Shown piece by piece: positions 1 through 11,662 of a stretch of DNA of 64,000 bases (positions are counted from its first letter, which is position 1; the number at the start of each line of letters is the position of its first letter). The DNA lies in contig MU839832.1 in the NCBI GenBank assembly GCA_030411725.1, positions 1,054,001-1,118,000 on the forward strand, in the 5' to 3' direction. The notes under the pieces were generated by a model. It worked only from the letters and a program-made list of their open reading frames with translations, made no database searches and had not been told where the DNA came from. This DNA is from Echria macrotheca (Eukaryota > Ascomycota > Sordariomycetes > Sordariales > Schizotheciaceae). Both the position numbers and the translations under genes were made by a program.

Positions 1-968
1 ACATTGCGAGATCCTACGAAACGTCGCTTTGAATCTCGGCCTCGATCCACCGCGAGCGCGTCTGTCCAAATTACATGTTGACTTTTGATCGCCGAGAGAT
101 TACTTGGATGTAGCTTGAGCAATCCACGCGGCCATACACGATCATTAATCCATCGTATGTCTTGGATTCGGATAGACTGCAACTATTGCTAGGCCACCCA
201 GAGATTCTTAGTCTCCATGGGTAGTATATTCTCGTGGCCTTCTGGTTGTCCCGCTTGACGAAGATCTCGTGTCACTTGTTGATGTCACCAGGTTCCCTTG
301 GCTGTTGTCATCCCACAAGCTGAATATAACCGCAGGGTGCGTTGTTCAACCGGAAATAATCATTCATTGGTGATAGCCTCAGACTTAACAAGCGCCTGAA
401 TCAAAGAAGCTGCCCATGATTCTGGCAAAGACTGCCGTAACGAGCTCACCGCTTTTCTCTCCTGGTCAATGAATTTCAACCAAGTCGTGGAGCTGAATGA
501 TGGGGTTACTAGCACGCATTACAGTTAGTCAAGGACTTGTAATTACATTTTCACGATACTATATATAAAGGCATATGCCTATATAAATCTAGATAACACC
601 CTCAAAGCCTGCCTACCTATGTATCCAATCGACGGCACTCTCTCTCCAGCTATTCCGCAGTGCTAAATTCACAGTTCCCAGCCCACCACCGCCCTCACCA
701 ACCCCCATCCCACCAGCCCTACCGCACAACACAGGGCCAAAAACAAATCAGACAAGTGGGGTCCAGCCTCGCCCGCCGGCCAATGAGAGCCTCGCAACCA
801 CCAGACGGCGCACAATCACCCATTCACACTTGACCCCTCCCCGCCGAGTTACAAATTCCTCGCCCCGGCACGGTTTGAATCTTCTTCTTTTCCTTTTCTT
901 CTCCAGTTTCGCAGCAGGATCTCGACGCCGACCACAATCACGACCAAACCACCGACCACACAACCACC
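1..968. other. intergenic region, no gene recognised
   Basis: No long reading frame or protein family is visible. A stretch near 540-600 is AT-rich. The last 150 bases are pyrimidine-rich and C/A-rich, like the leader of the orphan exon that starts at 969. The window edge may cut off a neighbouring gene, but nothing shows this. Confidence 0.5.
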
Positions 969-1038
969 ATGAATACCATCGTCGCCGGCAGTGCCGTCGC
1001 CGACCAGCCTGATGGACTTGGTCGTACTCTTGTCACCA
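969..1038 (+). CDS. orphan first exon of an unidentified gene (partial)
   Basis: A C-rich leader (ccacc before the ATG) leads into a 23-codon open stretch that ends at a textbook donor, GTAAGT, at 1039. The peptide begins MNTIVAGSAVADQPDG. The following 500 bases are pyrimidine-rich, and I could not find a matching acceptor and exon before F-box gene 1 at 1535. Either this is the start of a gene whose body is lost, or it is a non-coding leader exon of the next gene, or it is chance. No family is recognised. Codon choice (ATC GTC GCC GGC) resembles real coding DNA of the window. Confidence 0.3.
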
Positions 1039-1334
1039 GTAAGTTGTTCTTTTTTCTTCTTATCTGTCTTGTCTTTTGGTGTTTGCCGTCGCGGTTTCAA
1101 CTCTTCTTTTCATTCACCATCATCGTCCTTCCCGCGACCCGCCGACGTCACGGTCGTGATGTTGAATCAATTGGTTGAGCGAATCGTCGTTTCCTCTTTT
1201 ATTTCTGTGCCCAAGAGAGAAAGCGCGCCTGGCTTGTTGAGGAGTCAATCAATGTGATTCAATCGGACTTGCCTTCCCCTTCCTTTTCCCCAGCCTTCCT
1301 GGTCGCAATCTTGTACCTCTCTACTAGCTGTACC

Positions 1335-1384
1335 CCAAAATAACTGTATCAAAAGGCAGAAACTCCAAAACAACTGTATCAAAA
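1335..1384. repeat. two 20-bp direct repeats
   Basis: Near-identical copies of ccaaaayaactgtatcaaaa lie at 1335-1354 and 1365-1384, 30 bp apart and differing at one base. They sit about 150 bp upstream of the F-box gene 1 start codon. They could be a duplicated binding site or a chance local duplication. Confidence 0.5.
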
Positions 1385-1534
1385 CAGAGAAGTCATGTAT
1401 ACGCGCAGTTTCCGTCGTTGAGGCGACTTATTAGGCGAATTCGAATTATTGAATGTATGGTCAAGGTCCTGGTCATTCTTCATGCCCCTCCTCCGTCCGC
1501 ATATCGGAACGCATCTAACGCGCTAGTGCCAGCC

Positions 1535-3465
1535 ATGTCTTCCACCCCTCGCCCACGGGCCAGCCTCCAGACCCTTCCCCACGAGGTATTACTCCGCATC
1601 TGCGAGTTTATACCCGTCAGACCGGATATCCCCCAAGGCTTAGCGACCCGAACCGCCCTGGCCTCCCTAGCCCGACTGTGCCGGAACACCCGCGGGCCTG
1701 CCGAGGAGGTCCTCTACCGGTCTATTCTCAACGTGAAGCCAACGTCCAGAGACAGGCTGCAGCGCCCCGACCCGAGACTGCCTCTCTGGATGGACCCGAC
1801 ACCCCGTCCCGGCATCGACATCATCCGGCTCCTGCGCTCGCTGCGGGCGGCGCCTAATCTCGGCCTGCTCATAAAGAGCATCGGGATCCACGTCTGGGGC
1901 GCCAACGAGTGCGTCGGCATCCGGACGGACAACTTCCGGGAGGCGGATGTCGGCTTCCTCCGGGGCGACTGGAGAGAATTCGACGCCAACAAGCAGGCCC
2001 GGCGGTTCATGAGGGCGGTCGAGTTCACCCTGATGAGCTTGGCGGTGAGGGCTCCAAATCTCGAGCGGCTGTACCTCGAGGTCACCAACGGCTGGGATCT
2101 CGACTTCCTCCCGGCGCTGGCATCCGTGGCCGCCGAAGCCCTACGTCGCTTCTTCGCGCCCGGTACGACGGCTCCGGCCCCGTTCGAGAACCTCGCCGTT
2201 CTCGAGCTGGACCTCCCGTGGTATGGGATTGAGGAGTTCGGCGTGTGGACGGTCCGCAGCATGCGGGGGCTGTTCCGGCTGGCCTCGAACCTCCGGATGC
2301 TGACGTTCGACGGCAGGGAGTTCCTGGCGCCCGAGCCGACCCGGGGCTACTTCCACAGCCTCGAGGTCCTCAGCATCAGCGTGCTCGAGCTCCGGTCGGG
2401 CAGGGACATGACGAACCTGTTCGCCGGCTGCGGGCGCCTCCGGGAGGTGAAGATCTGGTACGCCAACTACCAGTTCCTCAACCGGAGGTTCGAGGACAGA
2501 CCACCCCACCGGGCGCACCGTTGGCAGCGCCAGATGGACGCGATGGCCCCGGTGAACGCGCTGCGGTTCTCCCCGGCCGCACACACACTGGAGACGTTGA
2601 CCCTCCTGATGGGCGACTGTAAGTTTTCGCGCGCGCATATCACGCCCTCGATCTCGAGCCGATGACTGACATGGGTTTTTCTCTCACAGTGGATCTCGGA
2701 ATAGGTCCTCAGCGGCCCGAGGACACGGACAGCTACGTCCGCTATCTGCACGGCTTCGCCAGGCTGACGACCCTCCGGCTGAGCCAGAATCTCCTTCCGC
2801 GCGTGCGCTGGCCGCCCGACATCCCAGGCGGGTACGCTCCATGGGGCGCGTTCTGGGAACTCAACTGCCTCGCGACGCTCGTCGCGAGCTGTCCGACCCT
2901 CGAGACGCTCGACATCTTCGAGATCGAGATCCCGCCCACCGTCGACTGTCTCGTGCAGGCCATCCGCGTGGCGCGCAACCCTGCGCGTCCGACGGCGCTG
3001 CGCAAGATCCGGCTCTGCACCAACGGGAACCCGGACGTCTGGTACGGAGCCGGGGGGCTGAGATATGTCTACCGCTCCAAGGCTTGGTATGTCGCCCGTC
3101 GTGCGGGGATCAGGATCGTCCTCCGCGCGTGGCATGATGACCTCCTGGACGAGGATGACGTGCAGGATGTTTACGACCAGGACGACCCGCGGTCTGATCC
3201 GGTTGCGTGGGCGACGACTGGTGATGATGACTTGTACGACTCGAGCCCTGAGGGCGAGTATGACGAGGGGTATTGGAATGATGACAGTGATAGTGAGTAT
3301 GATGATGACGAGGATGACGAGGATGAGGAGGAAGATGAGGACTATGACGATGACGACTATGACGTGGATCCTAACCCGTGGCAGACAGCTGGGCCTGACG
3401 AGGGTGACGATGGCGAAATGCCAGTTCAGCATGTTGTAGCCCCTGGCGTCTCCGAGTGGTGGTAG
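1535..3465 (+). CDS. F-box protein with a long acidic C-terminus
   Basis: Two exons, 1535-2618 and 2690-3465, give 619 residues. The 71-nt intron has a GTAAGT donor and a CTCACAG acceptor, and it joins the frames as LMGDL-DLGIG. Residues about 10-30 (LQTLPHEVLLRICEFIP) match an F-box, the motif that binds Skp1 in SCF ubiquitin ligases. The middle is a leucine-patterned, LRR-like region that probably binds the substrate. The last about 90 residues are mostly Asp and Glu. An in-frame Met at 1418 exists, but the sequence between has no family resemblance and the F-box begins just after 1535, so the later ATG is preferred. The target is unknown. Fungal F-box genes of this kind form large, fast-diverging families. 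Confidence 0.85.
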
Positions 3466-4457
3466 TATCTGGGTCGTCGCGTGTTGTCTCTACCTGTCAC
3501 ATCTTGTTCATGATGAGTGTTGGACGGCGCGGACTGACGACATCTCTTGTATCGGGTTTATTCCAGCTGGGTGGTCCGACTTTTGTTTGCATTTGTTTTC
3601 TGTGTTTGTTTGGGTCTGTCTGTGTACATGTAATTAGCCGAGGATGCACACATTCAGTTTGTCGGTCTTATAAAATTTGGTTGTTAAACGTCGCATCTCA
3701 GTGACCATTCAATGTCCTACGTGATTATTTCATGTAAACGACTGTGATACTTTGGAGATACAAACAGTGAAGAAACGATTGGACATGAGTAAAAGAGAGG
3801 AAGTCTCTCAAGTTCGAGTTCATAAATAGGGTCTGTACGCATCTGCTATCCTCCAGGACTCCTACAGGTGTACAAGAGTGGCAACTGAAAGGACGGGCGA
3901 CGAAAGGGAAAGTGATAATAGAAAGTACGACAAAGAATGAAAGATGGACGGACAAACGGACGAAGAGGAGGAAATAGGTAGGCCTACGACCATCAATACC
4001 TAGCTAAACAGTCACTAACTCAGCTTGTCTTCATCCTTCATCAAAGTTAAAGCGTTGGAAGCCGTTGTCGACAAAGAAAGAGATCCCTTTGGAAGGGGGA
4101 AAAAAACAGGGGTTCAAGAGTAGGTGGAAAATGAGAATATATTGCCGTCCGTAACACCAGGAAAACACTGTGGGTCGATGCCCCTGGATTTTGTTGATCC
4201 CGGGTTTCTTATCGAATACGAACACTTCTCGGACCACAACCTGTCAAAGGCAACAGCCACAGATTCAGCAAAACTCTCGAACGATCTCTCCTCTCGGTAT
4301 TCTCGGTCAAGCGCCAGTGGCAACAGTTACCCCTGTCCACATCGTCTCCACCAGCGTCGCACCGAGTGAGGGGGCTTCGAATCCGACTCCCGAAAAAAAA
4401 ACCTCGTAGCATCGGATCTCTCCTCTCAACTTCCCAAGCTGAACTTTGTCCAATATC
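3466..4457. other. intergenic region between F-box gene 1 and alpha/beta hydrolase
   Basis: Holds the 3' region of the F-box gene and the promoter side of the hydrolase. The frames present are short, on both strands, and lack recognisable domains. No repeat or RNA gene is visible. Confidence 0.5.
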
Positions 4458-5458
4458 ATGGCAGCCACCCAGACGATCAAAGTCCCCCACCTGGGCGGAA
4501 TCCAAGCCGGATACGCCCTCGCGGCCGAGTACGATGCGAGCAAGCCCACGTGCGTGCTCATCAACTCCATGTGCACCACCGTCTCCCTGTACAAGGACCA
4601 GTTCGCCGACAAGAAGCTCACCGACACGCTCAACCTGCTCGCCATCGAGCCACTTGGTCATGGCGCCACGACCTGCCCGACTGAGCACTTTACGTACTGG
4701 GACTCGGCCATCATGGCGCTGCAGGTGCTGGATGCCCTCGGCATTGAGAAGGCGTTTGCGCTCGGGACGAGCCAGGGAGGCTGGATTGTTACCAGAATGG
4801 CGCTGCTGGCTCCCGAGAGGGTGATGATACTTTCCTCCACAGCTAGTATCGCTGGTATGAAAACGCTGACCATCTGTAGATCCTCGGGCTTGTCCTCCTT
4901 GGAACATCCATGGACAGCGAGTCTTCCCACTCTCGGAGCAAAGGGGCATGGGACCCCAAGACAGTCTTGGCGCCGTTTTACGAGAAATGGTGCAGCACCA
5001 TCCCTACGCCTGACTTCGTCGTGGATGATGTCTGGTGCGGTATGGTTGGGAGCCTGGGATTCGGCACCGGGGCGACGGCGGAGATGGTCCAATTCTGGAC
5101 AGAAACGCTGAAGATGGTGTATCGAGGCGACGAGGGGAGGAAGAAACTCAAGATGGCGCTGGCGTGCTTGCTGGACAGGGACGGTCTTCTGTTGAGGGTC
5201 AGGGATGTGGTTTGTCCTGTTTACTGGCTCCAGGTTCGTGAGGGATATGATACCAGATGATTGACTGTTGACAATGAGCAGGGATCCGAGGATACGCCGT
5301 TTGGGACACAGATACCCGCCGAGCACATCAATTTGTTCACCTCGTCCCAGAAGGCGACATTGACAGTCGTCCAGGGAGGTGGCCATTACCTGAACGCAAC
5401 AAACCCGGCCGAAGTAAACGCTGCGTTGCTGCAGCTGGTCGGAAAGCATACGGTGTAG
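4458..5458 (+). CDS. alpha/beta-hydrolase fold protein
   Basis: Three exons, 4458-4820, 4880-5233 and 5282-5458, give 297 residues. The introns are short (59 and 48 nt) and both phase 0. The first has a weak GTGATG donor but a good CTGAC branch site and TGTAG acceptor. The nucleophile elbow GTSQGG puts the catalytic Ser at about residue 105. The acid is probably Asp243 in GSEDTPFG, and the base His274 in GGGHYLNATNP. This is the Ser-Asp-His triad of soluble fungal hydrolases and esterases. No signal peptide is visible, so it is probably cytosolic. The substrate cannot be read from sequence. It is convergent with the next gene, with 90 bp between the stop codons. Confidence 0.87.
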
Positions 5459-5548
5459 GTTTGCCCGAATCTTGGAAAATAGACGAGTTTCTTGCATGTG
5501 GGATGCCCCTGTTCGCTCAAGGCCATGCGGTTGCCGAATGACCCGTTC

Positions 5549-8080
5549 TCAGCTCGCTTCATTCGACCTCAACTCAAACAAGTCTCCCGCCCATCCGAAG
5601 GCTCTCGTCAGCCTCCTCCCCATTCTCCTTGCCGTCGTGAATGGAATCTTGCCCCGCGGATGCGGCTGGTGAAACTGGATCTTGCACTGGCTTTCGCCGT
5701 CCAGCCGCTGAAACTGCCAAACAGACCCATACAGCTTCTCAGCAGTAAATAAGCCCGTCGATGTCATTGCGTGGACGAAGTCGTGCCACGCAATCTCGCC
5801 TGGAGAGGAAGTAACGTTGGGGTTGAAGAATAGGGCCCTGAATACTTTGAGTGCGCGCGAATCTACATGTAGGCGGATGGGATCCTGCGCCGGCTTCGGG
5901 GGTTCGTGGTCCTTGGAGGGCGAGGCGATGGGGGCCTCATCCATGGCTACTCCCTTGGTCTTGATCCTTGTCTTTTTGCCCAACTCCGCCTTATCGAGCT
6001 GCGCGCCAGGTCCGAGGTTGAAAGATAGAGTTGACAAAGGTTTGAAAATGGACTCGGGTTGGTCGACCGGCGCTGATCCCTGCTTCTTTTTGCCATCTCG
6101 CCTCCCGTCATCAACCCACTCGGGAGTCCGTTGAAGGACTCTCTCCTCCAGCAAGGCAGCGCCAACCGCACTTCCGGCGAGGTATTCCCATTGACGGTAC
6201 ACCACCTTATCGACCGCCGCCCAGAATTCGTCGAGGTTCTGTTCGGCTTTCCTCAGAGCCTCAACAGTCTGTTGATTCCGACGCTTTTCTGTGGGATAGA
6301 AAAATCGCCGGTCAGACACGTCGGCTAACTGACCAACACTTTCCATGTTTCCAGCCTTGAGTCCTTCGTTCAGGGATTCCAGTCTTTTGTCCCATTGGCT
6401 GTAGTCCTTTTCGATGCCGTCTATCCGGTCGACCAATGCTGCCGTATATCCTCGCGCCCACGGCTGGTAGCGCTTGATTTGGTTGAGACACTCGGAGATG
6501 ATGGCGAGATCCCCAATGTGGTCCATCACCCGCGGGGACAAAAGTTCGGCAACGTGCGAGTCCGCTTCCACCAGCCGCTCTAGTTCGTCGAGAACCAAGG
6601 GCATTCCAGCAAAGAAGAGATCAGTGCTGTTATCCCACAATGTAATGAGAAGCCACATGAGTTGCCGTTCAATATTGGTTAATTTTATGCCCCGCTTCGA
6701 TACTGTGTGGATGTGGGAGGTAATTGCGTCAGGAGGCGTGACACGAGCGAAGAACTTGCGCATCGGAGGTGACGACGGCACATTGGTACGAAGCCGAAAC
6801 ATCGGCGCCTTTGCGGCCTCGTTAAGGTAGTGCTGGAACCGGAGGATAGCGGCAAGGAATTCATCTGGCAACTCCTTGGCCGGCGAGATCGTGGCGGCGT
6901 ACTTGTTGTGCAGTGACTGGAGGTGATGGGCTTGCCGGTGTAGCTCCGAATAGACCTCGAAATCCATGTAATTCTGGACCACGAGCGTGCAGGTGATGCG
7001 TGCCCAGAAGATTGAACTGCCTCGCGCTGTGGCAAATACCGGATGCATCTTGCCGTCACTGTCTTTCAAGATTTCTAGACGGTGCTCTTTGATATCGGCG
7101 ATGGCCTCTGCGAAATACCCGGGATCCTCTCGTAGAGCCCAGATGCGATCTCTGGCCGCCGATGCTTTCGCTTCCAGGAGAGATTCGATTGCACCAAAGT
7201 CGACAAGTGCAGGTAAGCGATAGGGCGCCTCTGCTGCCATTACGGCTTGGGACTCAAACCCACTAGTTTCTGCTTCGGTCTTCAGGCTCGGTTCGGGAAG
7301 GATAGGAAAGACATTGGATGTCAGCTGGTCCGTCGGGATATCGTGAAGTATAGCGTGACAGCAGTCGACGAGGAAGCCGAACAGTCGTTCTTGCAGCTTC
7401 AGAACCAAGAGGCCTTCGCCAGGAAGATACTGCTTCCTGGTATGCATCCAGTTGAATGCTTCCGGGTGGTCCTCCCAGGCAATGAGTTCGCCGTATGATT
7501 TGGCATCGGTAGCGCCATTCAGAACCATGACGTGCTCGTTGAGGAATATTGGCACAATGGCTTTCGTTACGCATCCGAGATGTGTCGCTTCCATGTCAGC
7601 GGCCGCGAAGAGGGAAGGATGGTGGCGAGCGCGGGAGTTGATGAGCCAAAGAAGGTTCTTGGGCTTGACCAAGTCTTCTTGGTTAATATAGGGCCACATA
7701 AACTCCTGTCGGTATCTGGTGCCGGCCCTCCGCTGCTGTTCAGATTCCTTGCGAAAGGCATCGAAGTCGGGGCGGTGCTTAGCTGGCATGCCGGGCCAAG
7801 CACCCAGCAGGATTTTGAGCTTCTGTTGCTTTGACTTCTTGGGCCATCGCTTCTGGATTGTAGGTTCGTGGCGCACCACAATGTGTTGTAGAAGATGATA
7901 TCTCTCGTGGATCTTGGCTGACCGTTCCTTTGCTTCCTTGCGTACGTCTTTGGGCGGTGTGGGCGGTGGAATCGACAGGAGCTTGCAGATTTGAGACTGG
8001 TCGCTGAAGTCGAGGTCGTCCAAGTCATCGTCATCCCAGTAGTCGTCATCCAAGATGAGCTTATGTACGAATCTATCCAT
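5549..8080 (-). CDS. large conserved-looking fungal protein of unknown function
   Basis: A single exon of 843 residues. The frame extends 69 codons upstream, but the ATG at 8080 is chosen because it opens a compact acidic start (MDRFVHKLILDDDYWDDDD) typical of a real N-terminus, while the upstream part is low-complexity. The protein is helical and charged, with an acidic head, a lysine-rich segment near residues 80-110 and a basic C-terminal block (HPRGKIPFTTARRMGRRL). It has no signal peptide or membrane segment, so it is probably intracellular. I recognise no enzyme motif. Its long open frame without introns and its regular codon use support it as a real gene. Its function is unknown. Confidence 0.75.
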   Translation of the reverse strand: MDRFVHKLILDDDYWDDDDLDDLDFSDQSQICKLLSIPPPTPPKDVRKEAKERSAKIHERYHLLQHIVVRHEPTIQKRWPKKSKQQKLKILLGAWPGMPAKHRPDFDAFRKESEQQRRAGTRYRQEFMWPYINQEDLVKPKNLLWLINSRARHHPSLFAAADMEATHLGCVTKAIVPIFLNEHVMVLNGATDAKSYGELIAWEDHPEAFNWMHTRKQYLPGEGLLVLKLQERLFGFLVDCCHAILHDIPTDQLTSNVFPILPEPSLKTEAETSGFESQAVMAAEAPYRLPALVDFGAIESLLEAKASAARDRIWALREDPGYFAEAIADIKEHRLEILKDSDGKMHPVFATARGSSIFWARITCTLVVQNYMDFEVYSELHRQAHHLQSLHNKYAATISPAKELPDEFLAAILRFQHYLNEAAKAPMFRLRTNVPSSPPMRKFFARVTPPDAITSHIHTVSKRGIKLTNIERQLMWLLITLWDNSTDLFFAGMPLVLDELERLVEADSHVAELLSPRVMDHIGDLAIISECLNQIKRYQPWARGYTAALVDRIDGIEKDYSQWDKRLESLNEGLKAGNMESVGQLADVSDRRFFYPTEKRRNQQTVEALRKAEQNLDEFWAAVDKVVYRQWEYLAGSAVGAALLEERVLQRTPEWVDDGRRDGKKKQGSAPVDQPESIFKPLSTLSFNLGPGAQLDKAELGKKTRIKTKGVAMDEAPIASPSKDHEPPKPAQDPIRLHVDSRALKVFRALFFNPNVTSSPGEIAWHDFVHAMTSTGLFTAEKLYGSVWQFQRLDGESQCKIQFHQPHPRGKIPFTTARRMGRRLTRAFGWAGDLFELRSNEAS

Positions 8081-8585
8081 GTTGGCGAAACAGCGTGGTG
8101 TATGGACTGGGAGAAGGGTTTGCGGGTTGAAGGAAGGCAGGAAAATCATGAAGTGACAAGACAAACAGAACGACCCCACGCCGCACGCGTGACTCGCATG
8201 TGTGCATGTGGAGACCGGTGGGTCATTCTCGGGGATCGGTGACTGCACTGGTCCGGTTTGTAACTTTTGTTGAGAGGACAAAGTCATCAGTGAGGCACGG
8301 GCGGAGTCAGTGAATCTCAGACGAAGGTTAGAACTAAACCGATGCAGCGGGGTGAAATAAGTCCAGTCAGATACCTTATGAAGACTTACGTCAGCCCTTG
8401 GCCTTTTGCCCTATTTTTCGACTCACTAGGTAGGTGCCTCACCGGGAGCTCCGCGGTCCATTCTCAGTTGAATTGCAGTGGGCGTTCTTGAGCACCATTT
8501 ACTTTAGACTTTTTGTTTTGGACAGCCGGTTCAACCTGAAGCATCTCAGAGGCATGGGCCACGAATTGGTCCGATAATTACTACA
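8081..8585. other. spacer between two minus-strand genes
   Basis: This 505-bp spacer holds the 5' region of the unknown 843-residue protein and the 3' side of the CorA-like gene. No independent gene or repeat is seen. Confidence 0.5.
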
Positions 8586-10346
8586 CTAGACTTCTAAATC
8601 CTGCAAGGCAATGCTTGAATCCCCCCTTTCCCCCAATAGACCCTGTGACGTCCTACGGTTCCAAATCCACCAGATCAACACTACCAGCCCAGTGAAGACC
8701 AAGGACACGAGAACAAATACCCACCACAGGGGAGCCACTACATTCCCTGATGCATCCCCGGATCTGTCACTCAGATCGAAGACACCGGTGCTGAAGATTG
8801 TCTGCCAGTTATGCTTGCTGGTAAGCTTCGGCACTGCCGAGGAAGGGGTTACCTACCGCTATGAGCGTCGTCGGGAGAAAGACCAATGTCATGACGGCAA
8901 TCGTCCTCACAGTCTTACTCTCCTGATTGGCAGAGAAGGCAGCTTGCTTGGACTGCTCTGCAATTTCCCTAGACTGCTCTGCGATAGTCAGGCCGATGCG
9001 TGTGTCCCGCTGGGAGATGAGGCTGTAGAGCTGTAGTATGGCTTAGTTACCGCGGTTTGAGTTATGACCATCGTGCTTCAAAAGAGGAACTCACCAGATT
9101 TGTCTGACCCTGCAACCTTGACCTAAGCACCAACGTCTGTTGTTCCCTCGATCTCCCCATAGATCTCAGCAACGCTAGCTGCTGCTTAAAAGCATCCCTC
9201 GCGCGTGGACCATGATAGTCTTCAAGACCCGCTCGACTTCGCAGGTTCTCATATTCACCAAATATCTTTTCAAAAAAACCACCCAAGTCAACCTCGAACT
9301 GCAATAAAAACCCAAGCATCATCAGGTCCGTACCACAGGCGTGCGCTTGCTTGACTTCACTGGCGAGCTTTGCGTCATCGGCCGGATCGTCCGTTGGAGA
9401 GAGTATCGCATCGGATGTCGCTCGCGTGGCTTTTTCAACTTTGACCACCCTTTCGTCAAAAGCGTGACGCCAGCATTCTGCTCGTGTTCCAAAGTATCGT
9501 AACAAGAATGCTAGGGTGGCAAACGGAGAGTCGAGAATCCCTCCATGGGAAAGGGCAGCGGCTGGGAAATAAGAGGCAATGTCTCGGCCCTCACTACCGA
9601 AAACCATTCCTCCGGTGGCGCCGGTGTGGATATTCACTCGTAGGAAAGCCGAGATATCAAAGTATGGTGCGTGAGGCGAGAGGATGAAAATAGCTGGGGT
9701 GGTGTGAATAAGTGCGAGTAAAAATAAGGGCGATGATGGCATACACAGGGCTTCAGGAATCTCAGACTCCCCTTCTTCGTATTCGACAAAATATGTCATG
9801 ATTCCATTGTTGTAACTGACTGCCGGGGCAAATGCCTCGGGAAGTTGGCATGTCGTGGAAACTTGCTGGAAGAGCTCTTCGGTTAGGCTGAATGGGTGTT
9901 GGCGTCCGTTACCGTCGCCGAAGATGATGAATAGCGGTGGTTTGCTGTCTTTCGCTGATGTCTTCTGGATACGATGCCACTAGCGTCTGCCAGTCAGCAC
10001 GATAGCTAGACATTATCTAGCCCGTCGCAATACGCACCCGTGCCTCAAGGTCATCCTTGATCTCATTCGTACTCCCGCTAACCTCCTCGAGGGTAAGGCT
10101 CCCACCACCTCCGTTCGAAACGAGGACTAAATTCGTCTCCTCGGAGAATAGAGGCGACGAGAGCTCGTATTCCATCCCGGGAAGGTATTGGCCGCGATTT
10201 GCAGGTGTGAACTGATGAAAAAGAGATGCCACTCTGGCCATCTCAGAACCCATCTCGCCGCTCATTTCAGGTGTCAGGCTGTTGCTGCCTGAGTGCTGCC
10301 TTCGTATATCGCCTTGGGGCAAAGAGCGGGGACGCTCACCAGCCAT
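8586..10346 (-). CDS. CorA-like membrane protein
   Basis: Four phase-0 exons (10038-10346, 9095-9979, 8857-9030, 8586-8801, read on the minus strand) give 527 residues. The donors are GTGCGT, GTGAGT and GTAGGT; the acceptors are CTAG, ACAG and GCAG. The C-terminal part has the CorA two-helix layout: a long helix ending in LVFLPTTLIATIFSTGVFD, then a second membrane segment (LWWVFVLVSLVFTGLVVLIW). The N-terminal domain is probably cytoplasmic. The GMN loop that defines true Mg2+ channels of this family is not visible between the two helices, so Mg2+ transport should not be assumed. Many ascomycetes carry such CorA-like paralogues of unknown role. The exon joins recreate conserved-looking sequence across every junction, which supports the model. 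Confidence 0.85.
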
Positions 10347-11662
10347 GGCGCTTATGCCTCGTTGATTCGCAGGTATACCTCGACTTCCGACGGTTGTCGA
10401 AATCGTTTTTTCTCAATCACTGAGGGAAAAGGAGACATGAGGTCAAGTTTGCTTTGAGCCCGACGGCAAGGGTCAAGAGCTGAAAACTAAAACGCGGTCT
10501 GCGCCCAGCCGCTGCGCAGCCCCCTGTTTCCTGCAGCCGAGGTGGTGTGATCATGTGATGAACAGTGAGGTGGCTGGCCAGCTGAAACTTGTCTGGAAAT
10601 CTCTTTTTTCCAGCGATCGTATTCCTTCCATAGTTCGCCCAACTTTTTTCTCTTCCATCAAAGATACCCTGGAACGGCGTCTAGAGAGCACAAACAAAAT
10701 ACACCAGCTCGTAGCCCTGAGTCGATGAGAAGGCCGAGACGCTGGGCGACCGTGGTGAGCTAAGGCTTCATGTTAACACCATCTCATAATAGTTGATTTC
10801 AACCATGAACGGATTTAGTCCTTGATGGACACACGAAGCGTACTGTGGTACGGTCATTGGCGCAAAGCCATTATTAGTTCTGGTGGCTCTTCGGGCAACA
10901 AATCGCAGCAATATCATGGTGCGAACTTAGTTTTGAGCTGTGGGAACAGAGATAATGCAATGAACCGGTCCGTCGACAATCCGTCGACTAACGCTTGGAC
11001 AACTGTTGGACCTAGCATCAGTAAAGTGACGCCTGGGTGACATCATTCAGAAATCTATTTTCACCGAGCTAGCTCGAGTGGCTGCATCGCTAGGGCTTGC
11101 ATAGAAGACAAAATAGCACCACCTAGTGCGTCAAACAGCCGTCGATTTAACAGTAGTCCGTATTCTCTCTCAAATCCTTCCCTGTGTACAAGTCAGGGCA
11201 ATTTTTCATTTTGCTTCCGCCGCGGCTCGATTTGGGTCCTCATTCACTTGCAAGATCCTAGACCCAGTGTACAGCGACTAACATAATTAGAATAGCCGTG
11301 TTCAGCGCCGTCGAGGCTAGAAGATGTGTAATCAAGCATACAGCTAATTAGGGGACCCAGTTGCAGCTCGCCAGTGCATGTGAAAAACAATAGCGGCGAA
11401 GGCCGCGCAAACTCAAAATACGGATGCCTTATATAAAGATGACGAGTCCTCTCTTATTTTCTCCCCTCTCAGCATCGTCCTTCTTCCCCCGCCCCCCGCC
11501 CGGCATCGCACTATCCATAGCACCCGTTTATACACCGCGCCTGGCCAGGACCTTCGACGCAAACCCATCCTCTTAGAGTTACCTCGTCAGCTGTCCGACG
11601 ACTGCTGCTTACGGCATATCATCATCCATCACCTCGACTCTATCACACAACCCCACACCATC
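10347..11662. other. intergenic region between two divergent genes
   Basis: A 1.3-kb divergent promoter region between the CorA-like gene (minus) and F-box gene 2 (plus). No supported gene is present. A TATA-like element and CT-rich sequence lie near the F-box side. Confidence 0.5.
11430..11437 (+). promoter_or_regulatory. TATA-like element of F-box gene 2
   Basis: The octamer tatataaa is followed by a pyrimidine-rich leader (cttattttctcccctctc) and lies about 225 bp upstream of the ATG. Spacing and context fit a fungal core promoter with a long leader. This is inference only. Confidence 0.4.

Noticed and set aside
2467..3432. 321-codon minus-strand open frame with hydrophobic start
   Set aside because: The hydrophobic Ile/Val run is the antisense of the GAT/GAC acidic repeat of F-box protein 1.
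4855..4860. GTATGA as donor for the first hydrolase intron
   Set aside because: It would give a 25-nt intron in the wrong phase; the donor at 4821 restores the hydrolase sequence.
10822..11040. 72-codon plus-strand frame in the divergent spacer
   Set aside because: Short, without family resemblance or promoter context.
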